A DNA stretch of 64,000 bases from Streptomyces apocyni (lineage in GTDB: Bacteria; Actinomycetota; Actinomycetes; Streptomycetales; Streptomycetaceae): contig NZ_WHOM01000039.1 in NCBI RefSeq assembly GCF_009739465.1, forward strand, positions 62,001 through 126,000, in the 5' to 3' direction. The notes beneath the pieces were generated by a model, which saw nothing but the letters and a program-made list of their open reading frames with translations, searched no databases and had not been told where the DNA came from. Both the position numbers and the translations under genes were made by a program. Below are positions 1-7,875 of this stretch, piece after piece. Each line of letters opens with the position of its first letter. The first letter of the stretch is position 1.

Positions 1-2
1 AC

Positions 3-185
3 GTCCCGAGCGTCCAGGTACTGGGTCTGGGCCACGGCGCCGATCCGGCGGCCCGGGACTTCGGGGCCCGTACCCTCCCGGCCACCAAGGCCCGTGGCCA
101 CAGCGGCTACTTCGTCCCCGGCACGGACTCCCTGGACGCGTTCGCCCGGGTGGCGCTCGGCGCTACTCCCGGCCCGCCGAGGTGA
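3..185 (+). CDS. C-terminal end of an alpha/beta hydrolase (DUF1023-like), cut by the window edge
   Basis: Only the last 60 codons are present; the gene begins before the window. The visible tail contains a His-Gly near the start (LGLGHGADP), a conserved-looking GHSGYFVPGT stretch and ends ALGATPGPPR before TGA. The GHxGYFVPGT.SL pattern is what I remember from the C-terminus of actinobacterial alpha/beta hydrolases of the DUF1023 family, where the histidine closes the catalytic triad. The TGA lies inside the end of the convergent aldo/keto reductase gene. Family assignment rests on this short tail only. Confidence 0.6.
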   Translation, partial: VPSVQVLGLGHGADPAARDFGARTLPATKARGHSGYFVPGTDSLDAFARVALGATPGPPR

Positions 186-1200
186 ACGCCATGTCCGCGT
201 ACCGCCCACCCACCACCTTGCCCGCGATCGGCTCGAGCAGCGCCAACTCGTCCTCGGTGAGGGTGATCCGGGTCGCCGCCGTGTTCTCCTCGACACGGCT
301 GGGCTTGCGGGTGCCCGGGATGGGCACCACGGACAGCCCGTGCTCTCGCGCCCGCCGCTGCACCCACGCCAGCGCGATCTGCCCCAGGGACGCCCCGCGC
401 GCCTCGGCCACCGCGCGCACCGGCTCCAGGAGCGCCGCGTTGGCCGCGGCGTTCTCCTCGTTGAAGCGCGGCATCGTACGCCGGAAGTCGTCGGCGCCCA
501 GCTCCGCGCTGGCGTTGACGAACGCGCCGGTCAGAAAGCCCCGGCCGAGCGGCGAGTACGGCACGAACGCGACGCCGAGCCGGGCGGCCGTGGGCACCAC
601 CGCGGCCTCCACGTCACGACTGAAGACCGACCACTCGGACTGCACGGCGGCGATCGGGTGCACGGCGTGCGCGGCGGCCAGTTCGGGTCCGGTGACCTCG
701 CTCAGGCCGAGGTGCTTGACCTTGCCCTCCGCGACCAGCTCCGCCATCGCGCCGACCGTCTCCTCCAGGGGGACGTTCACATCGCGCCGGTGCATGTAGT
801 AGAGGTCGATGACGTCCGTGCCGAGCCGCCGCAGGCTGCCCTCGACGCACTGTCTGATGTACGCGCGGTCGTTGCGGACAGCGCGTTTCGTCGGGTCGTC
901 GCGGTCGAGGACGATGCCGAACTTGGTGGCGAGGACGACGTCCTCGCGGTGCGCCTGGATGAACGGCGCGATGAACTTCTCGTTCTCCCCGAAGCCGTAC
1001 ATGTCCGCGGTGTCGTAGAGCGTGACGCCCAGTTCAAGCGCCCGCTCCAGCGTGGCCCGCGCCGCGTCCTCGTCGGTCGGGCCGTACGCGAAGCTCATGC
1101 CCATGCAGCCGAGGCCCTGTACGCCGACCTCCGGGCCTTCCGTCCCCAGCCGCGCCTTGGCCATGACACCCATGTCACTCATCTCGCCCATGTCACTCAT
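163..1200 (-). CDS. aldo/keto reductase
   Basis: 345-residue NADPH-dependent aldo/keto reductase of the TIM-barrel family, a cytosolic carbonyl reductase of unknown substrate. The catalytic tetrad is visible: Asp63 in LYDTADMYG, Tyr68, Lys93 in ATKFG and His137 in YYMHRRD. The cofactor-binding end PIPGTRKPSRVEEN is near the C-terminus. The ATG at 1200 overlaps the stop codon of the upstream merR-type gene as TGATG, so translation is coupled; a longer in-frame extension exists but would lie inside that gene. The N-terminus carries a short duplicated MSDMGEMSDMG. Sharing an operon with a MerR regulator suggests induction by the regulator's ligand. Confidence 0.93.
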   Translation of the reverse strand: MSDMGEMSDMGVMAKARLGTEGPEVGVQGLGCMGMSFAYGPTDEDAARATLERALELGVTLYDTADMYGFGENEKFIAPFIQAHREDVVLATKFGIVLDRDDPTKRAVRNDRAYIRQCVEGSLRRLGTDVIDLYYMHRRDVNVPLEETVGAMAELVAEGKVKHLGLSEVTGPELAAAHAVHPIAAVQSEWSVFSRDVEAAVVPTAARLGVAFVPYSPLGRGFLTGAFVNASAELGADDFRRTMPRFNEENAAANAALLEPVRAVAEARGASLGQIALAWVQRRAREHGLSVVPIPGTRKPSRVEENTAATRITLTEDELALLEPIAGKVVGGRYADMAFTSAGRE

Positions 1201-1628
1201 CAGCTTGTGGCCCCCTCTGGTGCACACGGGGCGGCGCCCGCGCCCGCGTAATAGTTGATCTTGTAGTCGAGTACGGAGAGCGCGTCCTGGAGCTCCGAGA
1301 TCCTGGCCCGCACATCACGTCGGGTGTCCTGAAGGAGTTGCTGGCGTTCGCCGAAGGTGTGCTCGCCCTGGCGTACCAGCTCGGCGTAGCGCACCATGCC
1401 CGCGACCGGCATCCCGGTCAGCCGTAGCTTGCCGACGAGTTCCAGCCAGTCCAGGTCGCGGTTGGTGAAGCGCCGTTGGCCGGTGTGCGACCGGTCGACA
1501 TGCGGCATCAGGCCGATCCGCTCGTACCACCGCAGGGTGTGTGCGGTCAGCCCGGTGAAGGCCGCGACCTCGCTGATCGTGTAGCGGTCCTTACCGTCGG
1601 GGCGTGGCGTGCTCTCCGTCACCGTCAT
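1200..1628 (-). CDS. MerR family transcriptional regulator
   Basis: 142-residue MerR-type regulator. The N-terminal winged helix (residues about 15-83) has the family pattern YTISEVAAFTGLTAHTLRWYERIGL followed by the second wing QRRFTNRDLDWLELV; the C-terminus (about 95-130) is the antiparallel dimerisation helix. No cysteines typical of metal sensors are present in the effector part, so it is more like the reductase-linked MerR regulators that accompany aldo/keto reductases. It probably autoregulates: a MerR-type promoter with 19-bp spacer and a GAGTGCACTC palindrome sits immediately upstream. The stop codon is shared with the start of the aldo/keto reductase. Confidence 0.93.
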   Translation of the reverse strand: MTVTESTPRPDGKDRYTISEVAAFTGLTAHTLRWYERIGLMPHVDRSHTGQRRFTNRDLDWLELVGKLRLTGMPVAGMVRYAELVRQGEHTFGERQQLLQDTRRDVRARISELQDALSVLDYKINYYAGAGAAPCAPEGATS

Positions 1629-1635
1629 GGCGCCA

Positions 1636-1666
1636 ACGCTAGGACGTTGGAGTGCACTCGAAGCAA
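1636..1666 (-). promoter_or_regulatory. MerR-type promoter with 19-bp spacer and palindromic operator
   Basis: On the minus strand TTGCTT (1666-1661) and TAGCGT (1641-1636) are separated by 19 bp, the over-long spacing on which MerR activators work. The spacer contains the perfect palindrome GAGTGCACTC (1650-1659) inside a broader TTGGAGTGCACTCGAA. The predicted start of transcription falls at or next to the ATG at 1628, so the mRNA is probably leaderless. Confidence 0.7.
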
Positions 1667-1680
1667 GCGAGTTGGGCGAG

Positions 1681-2499
1681 TTACCAGTGGGCGGGGCGGC
1701 TGAGCTCCCCCGGCAGCCGGGTCTCGGCGTCGCCCTGGGCGGCGTTCAGCTGGGCCTGGGTGACGAAGACGGCGTCGGTGAGGTCGGCGCCGCGCAGGTC
1801 GGCGTCCCGGAGGTCCGCGCCGATCAGGTCGGCCGTCCGCAGGTCGGCGCCGCGCAGGTTCGCGGCGATCAGCAGGGCGCCGCGGAGGTTGGCGCCGCGC
1901 AGGTCAGCGCCGCGCAGGCGGGCCCCGATCAGGTCGGCGGCGCGGTGGTTCTTCCTGCGCCCGGGAATCTGCGCGCGTACCAGCTCGCTGGCGCGCAGCA
2001 GCAACTCGCTGATGTCGCCGCGCAGCTGCGGCACGTCCAGGTCAAGCAGCGTGTCCGCGTCGGCGGCGGTGTGGCGTTCCAGCGCGTCGAGGGCATGGCG
2101 CAGTTCGCCGTGTACGGGGCGGGCGCGCGGGAGTCGCAGGGCTTCGGTGACGTACCAGAGCAGCTCGTGGAGCTGGCGCATGACGGGGAACACGTCGTAC
2201 ATCTGCCGGGCGGTGTCTGGGGCCTGGCGCCAGTCCTGCCCGCCGAAGGTGACCTGGGACACCTGCTGGCCCGCGCCGAAGCAGTCGAAGACGGTGCAGC
2301 CGGAGTAGCCGCTCTCGCGCAGCCGGGCGTGGATGCCGCAGCGGAAGTCGGTCCGCAGGTGGGTGCAGGGGGTGCCCGCGGGCTTGCTGGCCGCGAAGTC
2401 GGCCGAGGCGGCGAAGGGCAGCGCGACACAGCAGAGCCCGAAGCAACTGCCGCAGTCAGCCGTCAGCTTGCTGGTCGGGGGGTCGGGCTGCTGGGACAA
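1681..2499 (-). CDS. cysteine-cluster and pentapeptide-repeat protein
   Basis: 272-residue protein with two parts. The N-terminal 80 residues carry a cysteine pattern CGSCFGLCC, then CTHL, CGIHARLRESGYSGCTVFDC, resembling YkgJ-type cysteine clusters that bind a metal or iron-sulfur centre. The C-terminal part (about 190-245) is a run of pentapeptide repeats of the A(D/N)LRG type, which fold into a right-handed beta helix. The middle is helical. Role unknown; a cytosolic protein without signal peptide. It reads toward the merR gene on the same strand but is separated from it by the merR promoter. Confidence 0.85.
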   Translation of the reverse strand: MSQQPDPPTSKLTADCGSCFGLCCVALPFAASADFAASKPAGTPCTHLRTDFRCGIHARLRESGYSGCTVFDCFGAGQQVSQVTFGGQDWRQAPDTARQMYDVFPVMRQLHELLWYVTEALRLPRARPVHGELRHALDALERHTAADADTLLDLDVPQLRGDISELLLRASELVRAQIPGRRKNHRAADLIGARLRGADLRGANLRGALLIAANLRGADLRTADLIGADLRDADLRGADLTDAVFVTQAQLNAAQGDAETRLPGELSRPAHW

Positions 2500-2592
2500 G
2501 GGTGCGTACTCTCCTACCGCGCGCGGACGTCAATGCGAGCGCCGAACGGGGCGCCGAGCGTCCATTGTCCCCGACAGATTAGGCTCGTACGT

Positions 2593-3411
2593 ATGCAGAG
2601 CCTGGCGATGATCGAGAACTGGCCGGTACCCACCGCGGCCGCCGCCGTCGTCCGTGCGGACGGCACCGTGGTCGGGGCCCATGGCCCGACGGGGCAGCGG
2701 TTCGCGCTCGCCTCGGTGACCAAGCCGCTGGCCGCGTACGCCGCGCTGATCGCGTACGAGGAGGGCGCGGTCGAGCTGGACGAACCGGCGGGGCCCGAGG
2801 GCTCGACGGTGCGCCATCTGCTCGCGCACACCAGCGGTCTCGCGTTCGACGAACACCGGGTGACGACACCGGCCGGGACCCGTCGGCTGTACTCGAACGC
2901 GGGCTTCGAGGTGCTGGGCGACCACATCGCCAAGGCGACGGACATCCCGTTCTCCGAGTATCTGCGGCAGGCGGTGTTCGAGCCGCTCGGGATGGCGCAG
3001 ACCGTCGTGGAGGGCTCGCCCGCCAAGGACGGGTACTCGACCGTCGACGACCTGGTCAGGTTCGCCGCCGAGTTGCAGGCCCCACGACTGCTTGACGCGC
3101 GGACGGTCCTGGAGGCGATGACCGTCGTGCACCCCGGGCTGTCCGGGATACTGCCCGGCTACGGGCACCAGAAGCCCAACGACTGGGGGCTGGGCTTCGA
3201 GATCCGGGACGGCAAGTCGCCGCACTGGACGGGCGCCTCGTCCTCGCCCGGAACCTTCGGCCACTTCGGGCAGTCCGGTACGTTCCTGTGGGTTGACCCG
3301 GCCGCGGGCGCGGCCTGTGTGGCGCTGACGGACCGGGACTTCGGCCCGTGGGCCGCCGAGGCCTGGCCGCCCTTCACCGACGCGGTACTCGCGGAACTCT
3401 CGGCGGTCTAG
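2593..3411 (+). CDS. serine hydrolase, class C beta-lactamase / DD-peptidase family
   Basis: 272 residues from the ATG at 2593; an open frame continues far upstream but covers the divergent pentapeptide gene and is not coding. Penicillin-recognising fold motifs are visible: Ser41-x-x-Lys (SVTK), Tyr100-Ser-Asn (YSN) and, near the C-terminus, a HFGQSGT segment in the place of the KTG triad. HLLAHTSGL is also typical. At 272 residues it is short compared with full AmpC-type enzymes (350 or more), and there is no signal peptide, so it is more likely a cytosolic esterase or amidase-like member than a true beta-lactamase. No clear ribosome-binding site precedes the ATG. Confidence 0.88.
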   Translation: MQSLAMIENWPVPTAAAAVVRADGTVVGAHGPTGQRFALASVTKPLAAYAALIAYEEGAVELDEPAGPEGSTVRHLLAHTSGLAFDEHRVTTPAGTRRLYSNAGFEVLGDHIAKATDIPFSEYLRQAVFEPLGMAQTVVEGSPAKDGYSTVDDLVRFAAELQAPRLLDARTVLEAMTVVHPGLSGILPGYGHQKPNDWGLGFEIRDGKSPHWTGASSSPGTFGHFGQSGTFLWVDPAAGAACVALTDRDFGPWAAEAWPPFTDAVLAELSAV

Positions 3412-3460
3412 AACCTTGGGCGGACTAGAACCTTGGGCGGACTAGCGGACTAGCGGCTAG
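3408..3460 (+). repeat. short tandem repeat overlapping a stop codon
   Basis: The 17-bp unit CTAGAACCTTGGGCGGA occurs twice in tandem (3408-3424 and 3425-3441) and is followed by two partial copies CTAGCGGA and CTAGCGGCTAG. The first copy contains the stop codon of the serine hydrolase gene. The repeat lies between two convergent genes and every copy adds another TAG in some frame. Confidence 0.8.
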
Positions 3461-3466
3461 GGCGGC

Positions 3467-4123
3467 CTACAGCTCCCAGAGCAGGAGCTCAGCGGCCGCG
3501 TCATCCGCCGCCACCAGCTCAAGCCCGCTCTCGGCCTCGACACGCGCCGCGTCCCCCGCCGTCAGTGTCACGCCGCCGAGTGACGCCTGGCCGCGCACGA
3601 CGTGGACGTACACCCGTGGCGCGTCCGGCACCGCCGCGCGCTCTCCCGGCGTGAGTCGGCGCACCTGGAGCAGCGCGCCCGCGGCTGGCACCGCGTACGG
3701 GGTGGCGTCCGAGATGCCGTGGATCACCTCGTACGCTGGATCGCCGCCCGCTTCCAGGGGGGCCAGCCAGGTCTGGACGAAGACCAGCGGGACGTCGCCG
3801 TCGTTGCGCTCCACATGCCGCACCCCGGCGCCGGAGCTCAGCCGCTGCACATCGCCCGGGCGCACCACCGACTCGTGTCCGGCCGAGTCGCGGTGGGTCA
3901 GCTCGCCCTCGACGACCCAGGTGACGATCTCGGTGTGGCTGTGCCGGTGCTCGTCGAAGCCCGCGCCGGGCGCGAGCCGCTCCTCGTTGCAGGCGATCAT
4001 CGCGCCGAAGCGCAGATTGTCGGGGTCGTAGTGGGGGCCGAAGGAGAAGGCGTGCAGCGACTCGATGCCGGTGCCCGGCTCCCCACCCCGATAGCGCTCA
4101 CCAGCGCGTCGTACGTCTATCAC
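3467..4123 (-). CDS. pirin family protein (cupin)
   Basis: 218-residue bicupin of the pirin family. The N-terminal cupin has the metal ligands in GFDEHRHSHTEIVTWVVEGELTHRDS (His-x-His and Glu, with a later His in RHVERN), consistent with a mononuclear iron or nickel site and quercetinase-like or redox-sensing roles reported for pirins. The C-terminal cupin (about 140-215) lacks the metal ligands. Start chosen at GTG 4123 (VIDVRRAGERY), which has TTGGGGG upstream; an in-frame extension would run into the start of the divergent regulator gene. It ends at the repeat region next to the serine hydrolase. Confidence 0.88.
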   Translation of the reverse strand: MIDVRRAGERYRGGEPGTGIESLHAFSFGPHYDPDNLRFGAMIACNEERLAPGAGFDEHRHSHTEIVTWVVEGELTHRDSAGHESVVRPGDVQRLSSGAGVRHVERNDGDVPLVFVQTWLAPLEAGGDPAYEVIHGISDATPYAVPAAGALLQVRRLTPGERAAVPDAPRVYVHVVRGQASLGGVTLTAGDAARVEAESGLELVAADDAAAELLLWEL

Positions 4124-4203
4124 GCCCCCAACGGTAGGGTGCGTGACGCGGGCTCTCGGGCCCTGGTCGCCGTGTGGCTGTCCGGATGAGGCAGTCTTGT
4201 CCC

Positions 4204-5424
4204 GTGCCCCAACCCGAATCGTCGCAGCCCGAACCGTCCAGGCCGCAGCACGCGGCGCGTCACACCCACTCGCATTCGGCCACCCTGAAGCGGCTGGAGA
4301 AATCCTCCGGCAGCCTCGCCGCGCAGGCCATCGCGCGGATGGACGAGACGCTGCCCTGGTACCGGGCGATGCCACCGGAGAACCGGTCCTGGATCGGTCT
4401 GGTCGCGCAGGCGGGCATCGCCGCGTTCACCGAGTGGTTCCGGCGGCCCGACGCCCCGCAGGCGATCTCCACGGATGTGTTCGGCACCGCGCCTCGCGAG
4501 CTGACCCGGGCGATCACCCTGCGGCAGACCGTGGAGATGGTGCGGACCACGATCGAGGTGATGGAGTCCGCGATCGACGAGGTCGCGGCTCCGGGTGACG
4601 AGTCGGTGCTGCGCGAGGCGCTGCTGGTCTACGCCCGCGAGATCGCCTTCGCCACCGCCCAGGTGTACGCCCAGGCGGCCGAGGCCCGCGGCGCCTGGGA
4701 CGCCCGCCTGGAGTCGCTGGTCGTGAACGCGGTGCTGTCCGGTGAGGCCGACGAGGGCGCCGTGTCCCGCGCGGCCGCGCTGGGCTGGAACTCCCCGGAA
4801 CATGTGTGTGTGGTGCTCGGCACCGCGCCCGACGGCGACAGCGAACTGACCGTCGAGGCCATCCGCCGGGCCGCGCGCCACGCGAAGCTCCAGGTGCTGA
4901 CCGGTGTGCTGGGCAACCGGCTGGTGGTCATCGCCGGGGGCAGCGACAACCCGCTGGCCGTCGCCAAGGGACTGATCGGGCCGTTCGCGGCGGGTCCGGT
5001 GGTCGCCGGACCCGTGGTGCCCGACCTGCTGGCCGCCACCAAGTCCGCGCAGGCCGCCGCGGCCGGACTCAAGGCCTGCTCCGCCTGGCAGGACGCCCCG
5101 CGCCCGGTACTCGCGGATGATCTGCTGCCGGAGCGTGCGATCGCCTCAGACCCTGCTGCCAGGGAGCAGCTGGTGGAGGAGATCTACAGACCGCTGGAGG
5201 AGGCCGGGTCCGCGCTGCTGGAGACGCTGAGCGTGTATCTGGAGCAGGCGAGCAGTCTGGAAGGCGCCGCACGGATGTTGTTTGTGCACCCCAACACCGT
5301 TCGCTACCGGCTGCGACGTGTGACTGACGTCACCGGATGGTCGCCGTCTGATGTCCGCTCGGCGTTCACGTTGCGGATCGCGCTGATCCTGGGGCGGCTC
5401 GCTGACGCGGATCAGCCTGCCTAG
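4204..5424 (+). CDS. fasR: PucR/CdaR-type transcriptional regulator of fatty acid synthesis (FasR)
   Basis: 406 residues from GTG 4204; alternative starts are ATG 4186 and GTG 4174. The C-terminal helix-turn-helix is clear: LEGAARMLFVHPNTVRYRLRRVTDVTGW, the HTH_30 element of PucR-type regulators; the middle (about 170-290) matches a GGDEF-like sensory domain of the family. It lies directly upstream of fabD-fabH-acpP-fabF in the same direction. In S. coelicolor the gene in this position is FasR, an activator of this cluster; the assignment is from position and family, and the regulatory role here is inferred. Confidence 0.88.
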   Translation: MPQPESSQPEPSRPQHAARHTHSHSATLKRLEKSSGSLAAQAIARMDETLPWYRAMPPENRSWIGLVAQAGIAAFTEWFRRPDAPQAISTDVFGTAPRELTRAITLRQTVEMVRTTIEVMESAIDEVAAPGDESVLREALLVYAREIAFATAQVYAQAAEARGAWDARLESLVVNAVLSGEADEGAVSRAAALGWNSPEHVCVVLGTAPDGDSELTVEAIRRAARHAKLQVLTGVLGNRLVVIAGGSDNPLAVAKGLIGPFAAGPVVAGPVVPDLLAATKSAQAAAAGLKACSAWQDAPRPVLADDLLPERAIASDPAAREQLVEEIYRPLEEAGSALLETLSVYLEQASSLEGAARMLFVHPNTVRYRLRRVTDVTGWSPSDVRSAFTLRIALILGRLADADQPA

Positions 5425-5513
5425 TCTTTTGTCGAGGACATACAATTCCCCCCGCGGTTCTTCGTCCCTGTCCCCACGGGCGGCACACACCGTCCACAAG
5501 AGAGAGTGTGAGA
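5425..5513 (+). promoter_or_regulatory. fabD leader and probable promoter region
   Basis: The 89 bp between fasR and fabD are locally less GC-rich and hold a good -10 element TACAAT at 5441-5446; a matching -35 is weak (TGCCTA at 5418-5423, 17-bp spacing), as expected if an activator such as FasR is required. An AG-rich stretch AAGAGAGAG just before GTG 5514 acts as ribosome-binding site. Promoter call is tentative. Confidence 0.4.
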
Positions 5514-6434
5514 GTGCTCGTACTCGTCGCTCCCGGCCAAGGCGCTCAGACGCCCGGCTTCCTGACCCCCTGGCTCGACCTCCCCGGCGCCGCCGAACGC
5601 GTCGCGGCCTGGTCGGACGCCATCGAGCTCGACCTTGCCCACTACGGCACCGAGGCTGACGCGGACGCGATCCGCGACACCGCCGTGGCCCAGCCGCTGC
5701 TGGTCGCGGCCGGACTGCTGTCCGCGGCCGCGCTCGGTGACCTCAAGGACATCAACCCGTCCGCTGTCGCGGGCCACAGCGTCGGTGAGATCACCGCGGC
5801 CGCGTTCGCCGGTGTCCTGGACGACACGTCGGCGCTGCGCCTGGTCCGTAAGCGCGGCCTGGCGATGGCCGAGGCCGCCACCATCACCGAGACCGGTATG
5901 TCGGCGCTGCTCGGTGGCGATCCCGAGACCACGGTGCCGCATCTGGAGAAGCTGGGGCTGACCCCGGCCAATGTGAACGGCGCCGGTCAGATCGTCGCCG
6001 CGGGCACCCTGGAGGAGCTCGCCGCACTGGCCGAGAACAAGCCCGACGGTGTGCGCCGGGTGGTGCCGCTGAAGGTCGCGGGCGCGTTCCACACCCGCCA
6101 TATGGCCCCCGCGGTCGCCGCGCTGGAGACGGCCGCCCGCGAGCTGGCTCCGGCCGACCCGACCGTCACGTATATCTCCAACAAGGACGGCAAGGCGGTC
6201 GCCACCGGTAGCGAGGTGATCTCCCGTCTGGTGGGGCAGGTCGCCAACCCGGTCCGCTGGGACCTGTGCATGGAGACCTTCAAGGAGCTGGGCGTGACCG
6301 CCCTCATCGAGGTGTGCCCCGGTGGCACCCTCACCGGTCTCGCCAAGCGCGCCCTGCCGGGCGTGCGGACCCTCGCGCTGAAGACCCCCGATGACCTCGA
6401 CGCGGCCCGCACGCTCGTCGCCGAGACGGCCTGA
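5514..6434 (+). CDS. fabD: malonyl-CoA:ACP transacylase
   Basis: 306-residue FabD, which moves malonyl from CoA to the acyl carrier protein for fatty acid synthesis and also serves polyketide synthases. Motifs: GQGAQ near residue 8-12, the nucleophile elbow GHSVGE with Ser89, and the catalytic His in AFHTRHM. GTG 5514 gives MLVLVAPGQ, which matches the N-terminus known for the Streptomyces enzyme and is preceded by AAGAGAGAG; GTG 5508 is two codons upstream. First gene of the fabD-fabH-acpP-fabF operon, 17 bp from fabH. Confidence 0.97.
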   Translation: MLVLVAPGQGAQTPGFLTPWLDLPGAAERVAAWSDAIELDLAHYGTEADADAIRDTAVAQPLLVAAGLLSAAALGDLKDINPSAVAGHSVGEITAAAFAGVLDDTSALRLVRKRGLAMAEAATITETGMSALLGGDPETTVPHLEKLGLTPANVNGAGQIVAAGTLEELAALAENKPDGVRRVVPLKVAGAFHTRHMAPAVAALETAARELAPADPTVTYISNKDGKAVATGSEVISRLVGQVANPVRWDLCMETFKELGVTALIEVCPGGTLTGLAKRALPGVRTLALKTPDDLDAARTLVAETA

Positions 6435-6451
6435 CAAGGAGCCCGCAGAGC

Positions 6452-7462
6452 ATGTCGAAGATCAAGCCCAGCAGAGGTGCACCGTATGCGCGCATCCTGG
6501 GTGTCGGCGGTTACCGCCCGACCCGGGTCGTGCCGAACGAGGTGATCCTCGAGACGATCGATTCCTCGGACGAGTGGATTCGTTCCCGCTCCGGCATCGC
6601 GACCCGGCACTGGGCCAGCGACGAGGAGACGGTGGCCGCGATGTCCATCGAGGCCTCCGGCAAGGCGATCGCGGACGCGGGGATCACCGCCGAGCAGATC
6701 GGTGGCGTGATCGTCTCGACGGTCTCGCACTTCAAGCAGACCCCGGCCGTCGCCACCGAGATCGCCGACAAGCTCGGCACGGACAAGGCCGCGGCCTTTG
6801 ACATCTCGGCTGGCTGTGCGGGCTTCGGCTATGGGCTGACGCTGGCCAAGGGCATGGTCGTCGAGGGGTCGGCCGAGTACGTCCTGGTGATTGGCGTGGA
6901 GCGGCTGAGCGACCTCACCGACCTGGAGGACCGCGCGACGGCCTTCCTGTTCGGCGACGGCGCGGGCGCTGTCGTCGTCGGCCCGTCCCAGGACCCGCAG
7001 ATCGGCCCGACCGTCTGGGGCTCGGAGGGCGACAAGTCCGAGACGATCAAGCAGACCGTGCCGTGGTCGGACTACCGCGGCGTGTCGGCCGAGGACCTCC
7101 CCAAGTTCCCCGCGATCACTCAGGAAGGCCAGGCGGTGTTCCGCTGGGCCGTGTTCGAGATGGCGAAGGTCGCCCAGCAGGCGCTGGACGCGGCCGGAAT
7201 CAGCCCGGACGACCTGGACGTCTTCATTCCGCACCAGGCCAACATGCGGATCATCGACTCGATGGTGAAGACCCTCAAACTGCCGGAGCACGTCACGGTC
7301 GCCCGTGACATCGAATCCACCGGCAACACCTCGGCCGCCTCGATTCCGCTTGCTATGGAGCGGCTTCTGGCGACCGGCGAGGCGAAGAGCGGCGACACCG
7401 CGCTCGTCATCGGCTTTGGGGCGGGTCTCGTGTACGCCGCCACGGTCGTTACCCTCCCCTAG
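6452..7462 (+). CDS. fabH: beta-ketoacyl-ACP synthase III
   Basis: 336-residue condensing enzyme that starts fatty acid chains by joining an acyl-CoA primer to malonyl-ACP; in Streptomyces it also uses branched primers. Catalytic residues are Cys122 (DISAGCAGFGYGL), His261 (FIPHQANMRI) and Asn292 (TGNTSAASIPL). A strong AAGGAG lies upstream of the ATG. Length and motif spacing are normal for FabH. Confidence 0.97.
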   Translation: MSKIKPSRGAPYARILGVGGYRPTRVVPNEVILETIDSSDEWIRSRSGIATRHWASDEETVAAMSIEASGKAIADAGITAEQIGGVIVSTVSHFKQTPAVATEIADKLGTDKAAAFDISAGCAGFGYGLTLAKGMVVEGSAEYVLVIGVERLSDLTDLEDRATAFLFGDGAGAVVVGPSQDPQIGPTVWGSEGDKSETIKQTVPWSDYRGVSAEDLPKFPAITQEGQAVFRWAVFEMAKVAQQALDAAGISPDDLDVFIPHQANMRIIDSMVKTLKLPEHVTVARDIESTGNTSAASIPLAMERLLATGEAKSGDTALVIGFGAGLVYAATVVTLP

Positions 7463-7525
7463 GCGCCTTCCGGATTCTCCGGCAGGCGTCGACAAACCAC
7501 CTGATACATACGAAGGAGCGCCAAC

Positions 7526-7774
7526 ATGGCCGCCACCCAGGAAGAGATCGTTGCCGGTCTCGCCGAGATCGTGAACGAGATCGCCGGCATCCCGACTGAG
7601 GACGTCCAGCTGGACAAGTCCTTCACCGACGACCTGGACGTCGACTCGCTGTCCATGGTCGAGGTCGTCGTCGCCGCCGAAGAGCGCTTCGACGTGAAGA
7701 TCCCGGACGACGACGTCAAGGGCCTCAAGACCGTCGGCGACGCCGCGGACTACATCCTCAAGCACCAGGCCTGA
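7526..7774 (+). CDS. acpP: acyl carrier protein
   Basis: 82-residue acyl carrier protein of the fatty acid synthase. The phosphopantetheine attachment serine is Ser41 in LDVDSLSMVEVV. The protein is strongly acidic with the four-helix ACP pattern. The start has a good GAAGGAG. It lies 63 bp after fabH and 101 bp before fabF in the operon; the gaps may hold extra expression signals because ACP is needed in excess. Confidence 0.97.
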   Translation: MAATQEEIVAGLAEIVNEIAGIPTEDVQLDKSFTDDLDVDSLSMVEVVVAAEERFDVKIPDDDVKGLKTVGDAADYILKHQA

Positions 7775-7875
7775 GCCTGACGCGCGTGTCCTGACGCGCG
7801 TGTAACGCCACCCGGCGGTGGCGCCGTCTGTTCGGCATCCATCGCCCCATTCCAAGACGTGGAGAAAGAATTCCT

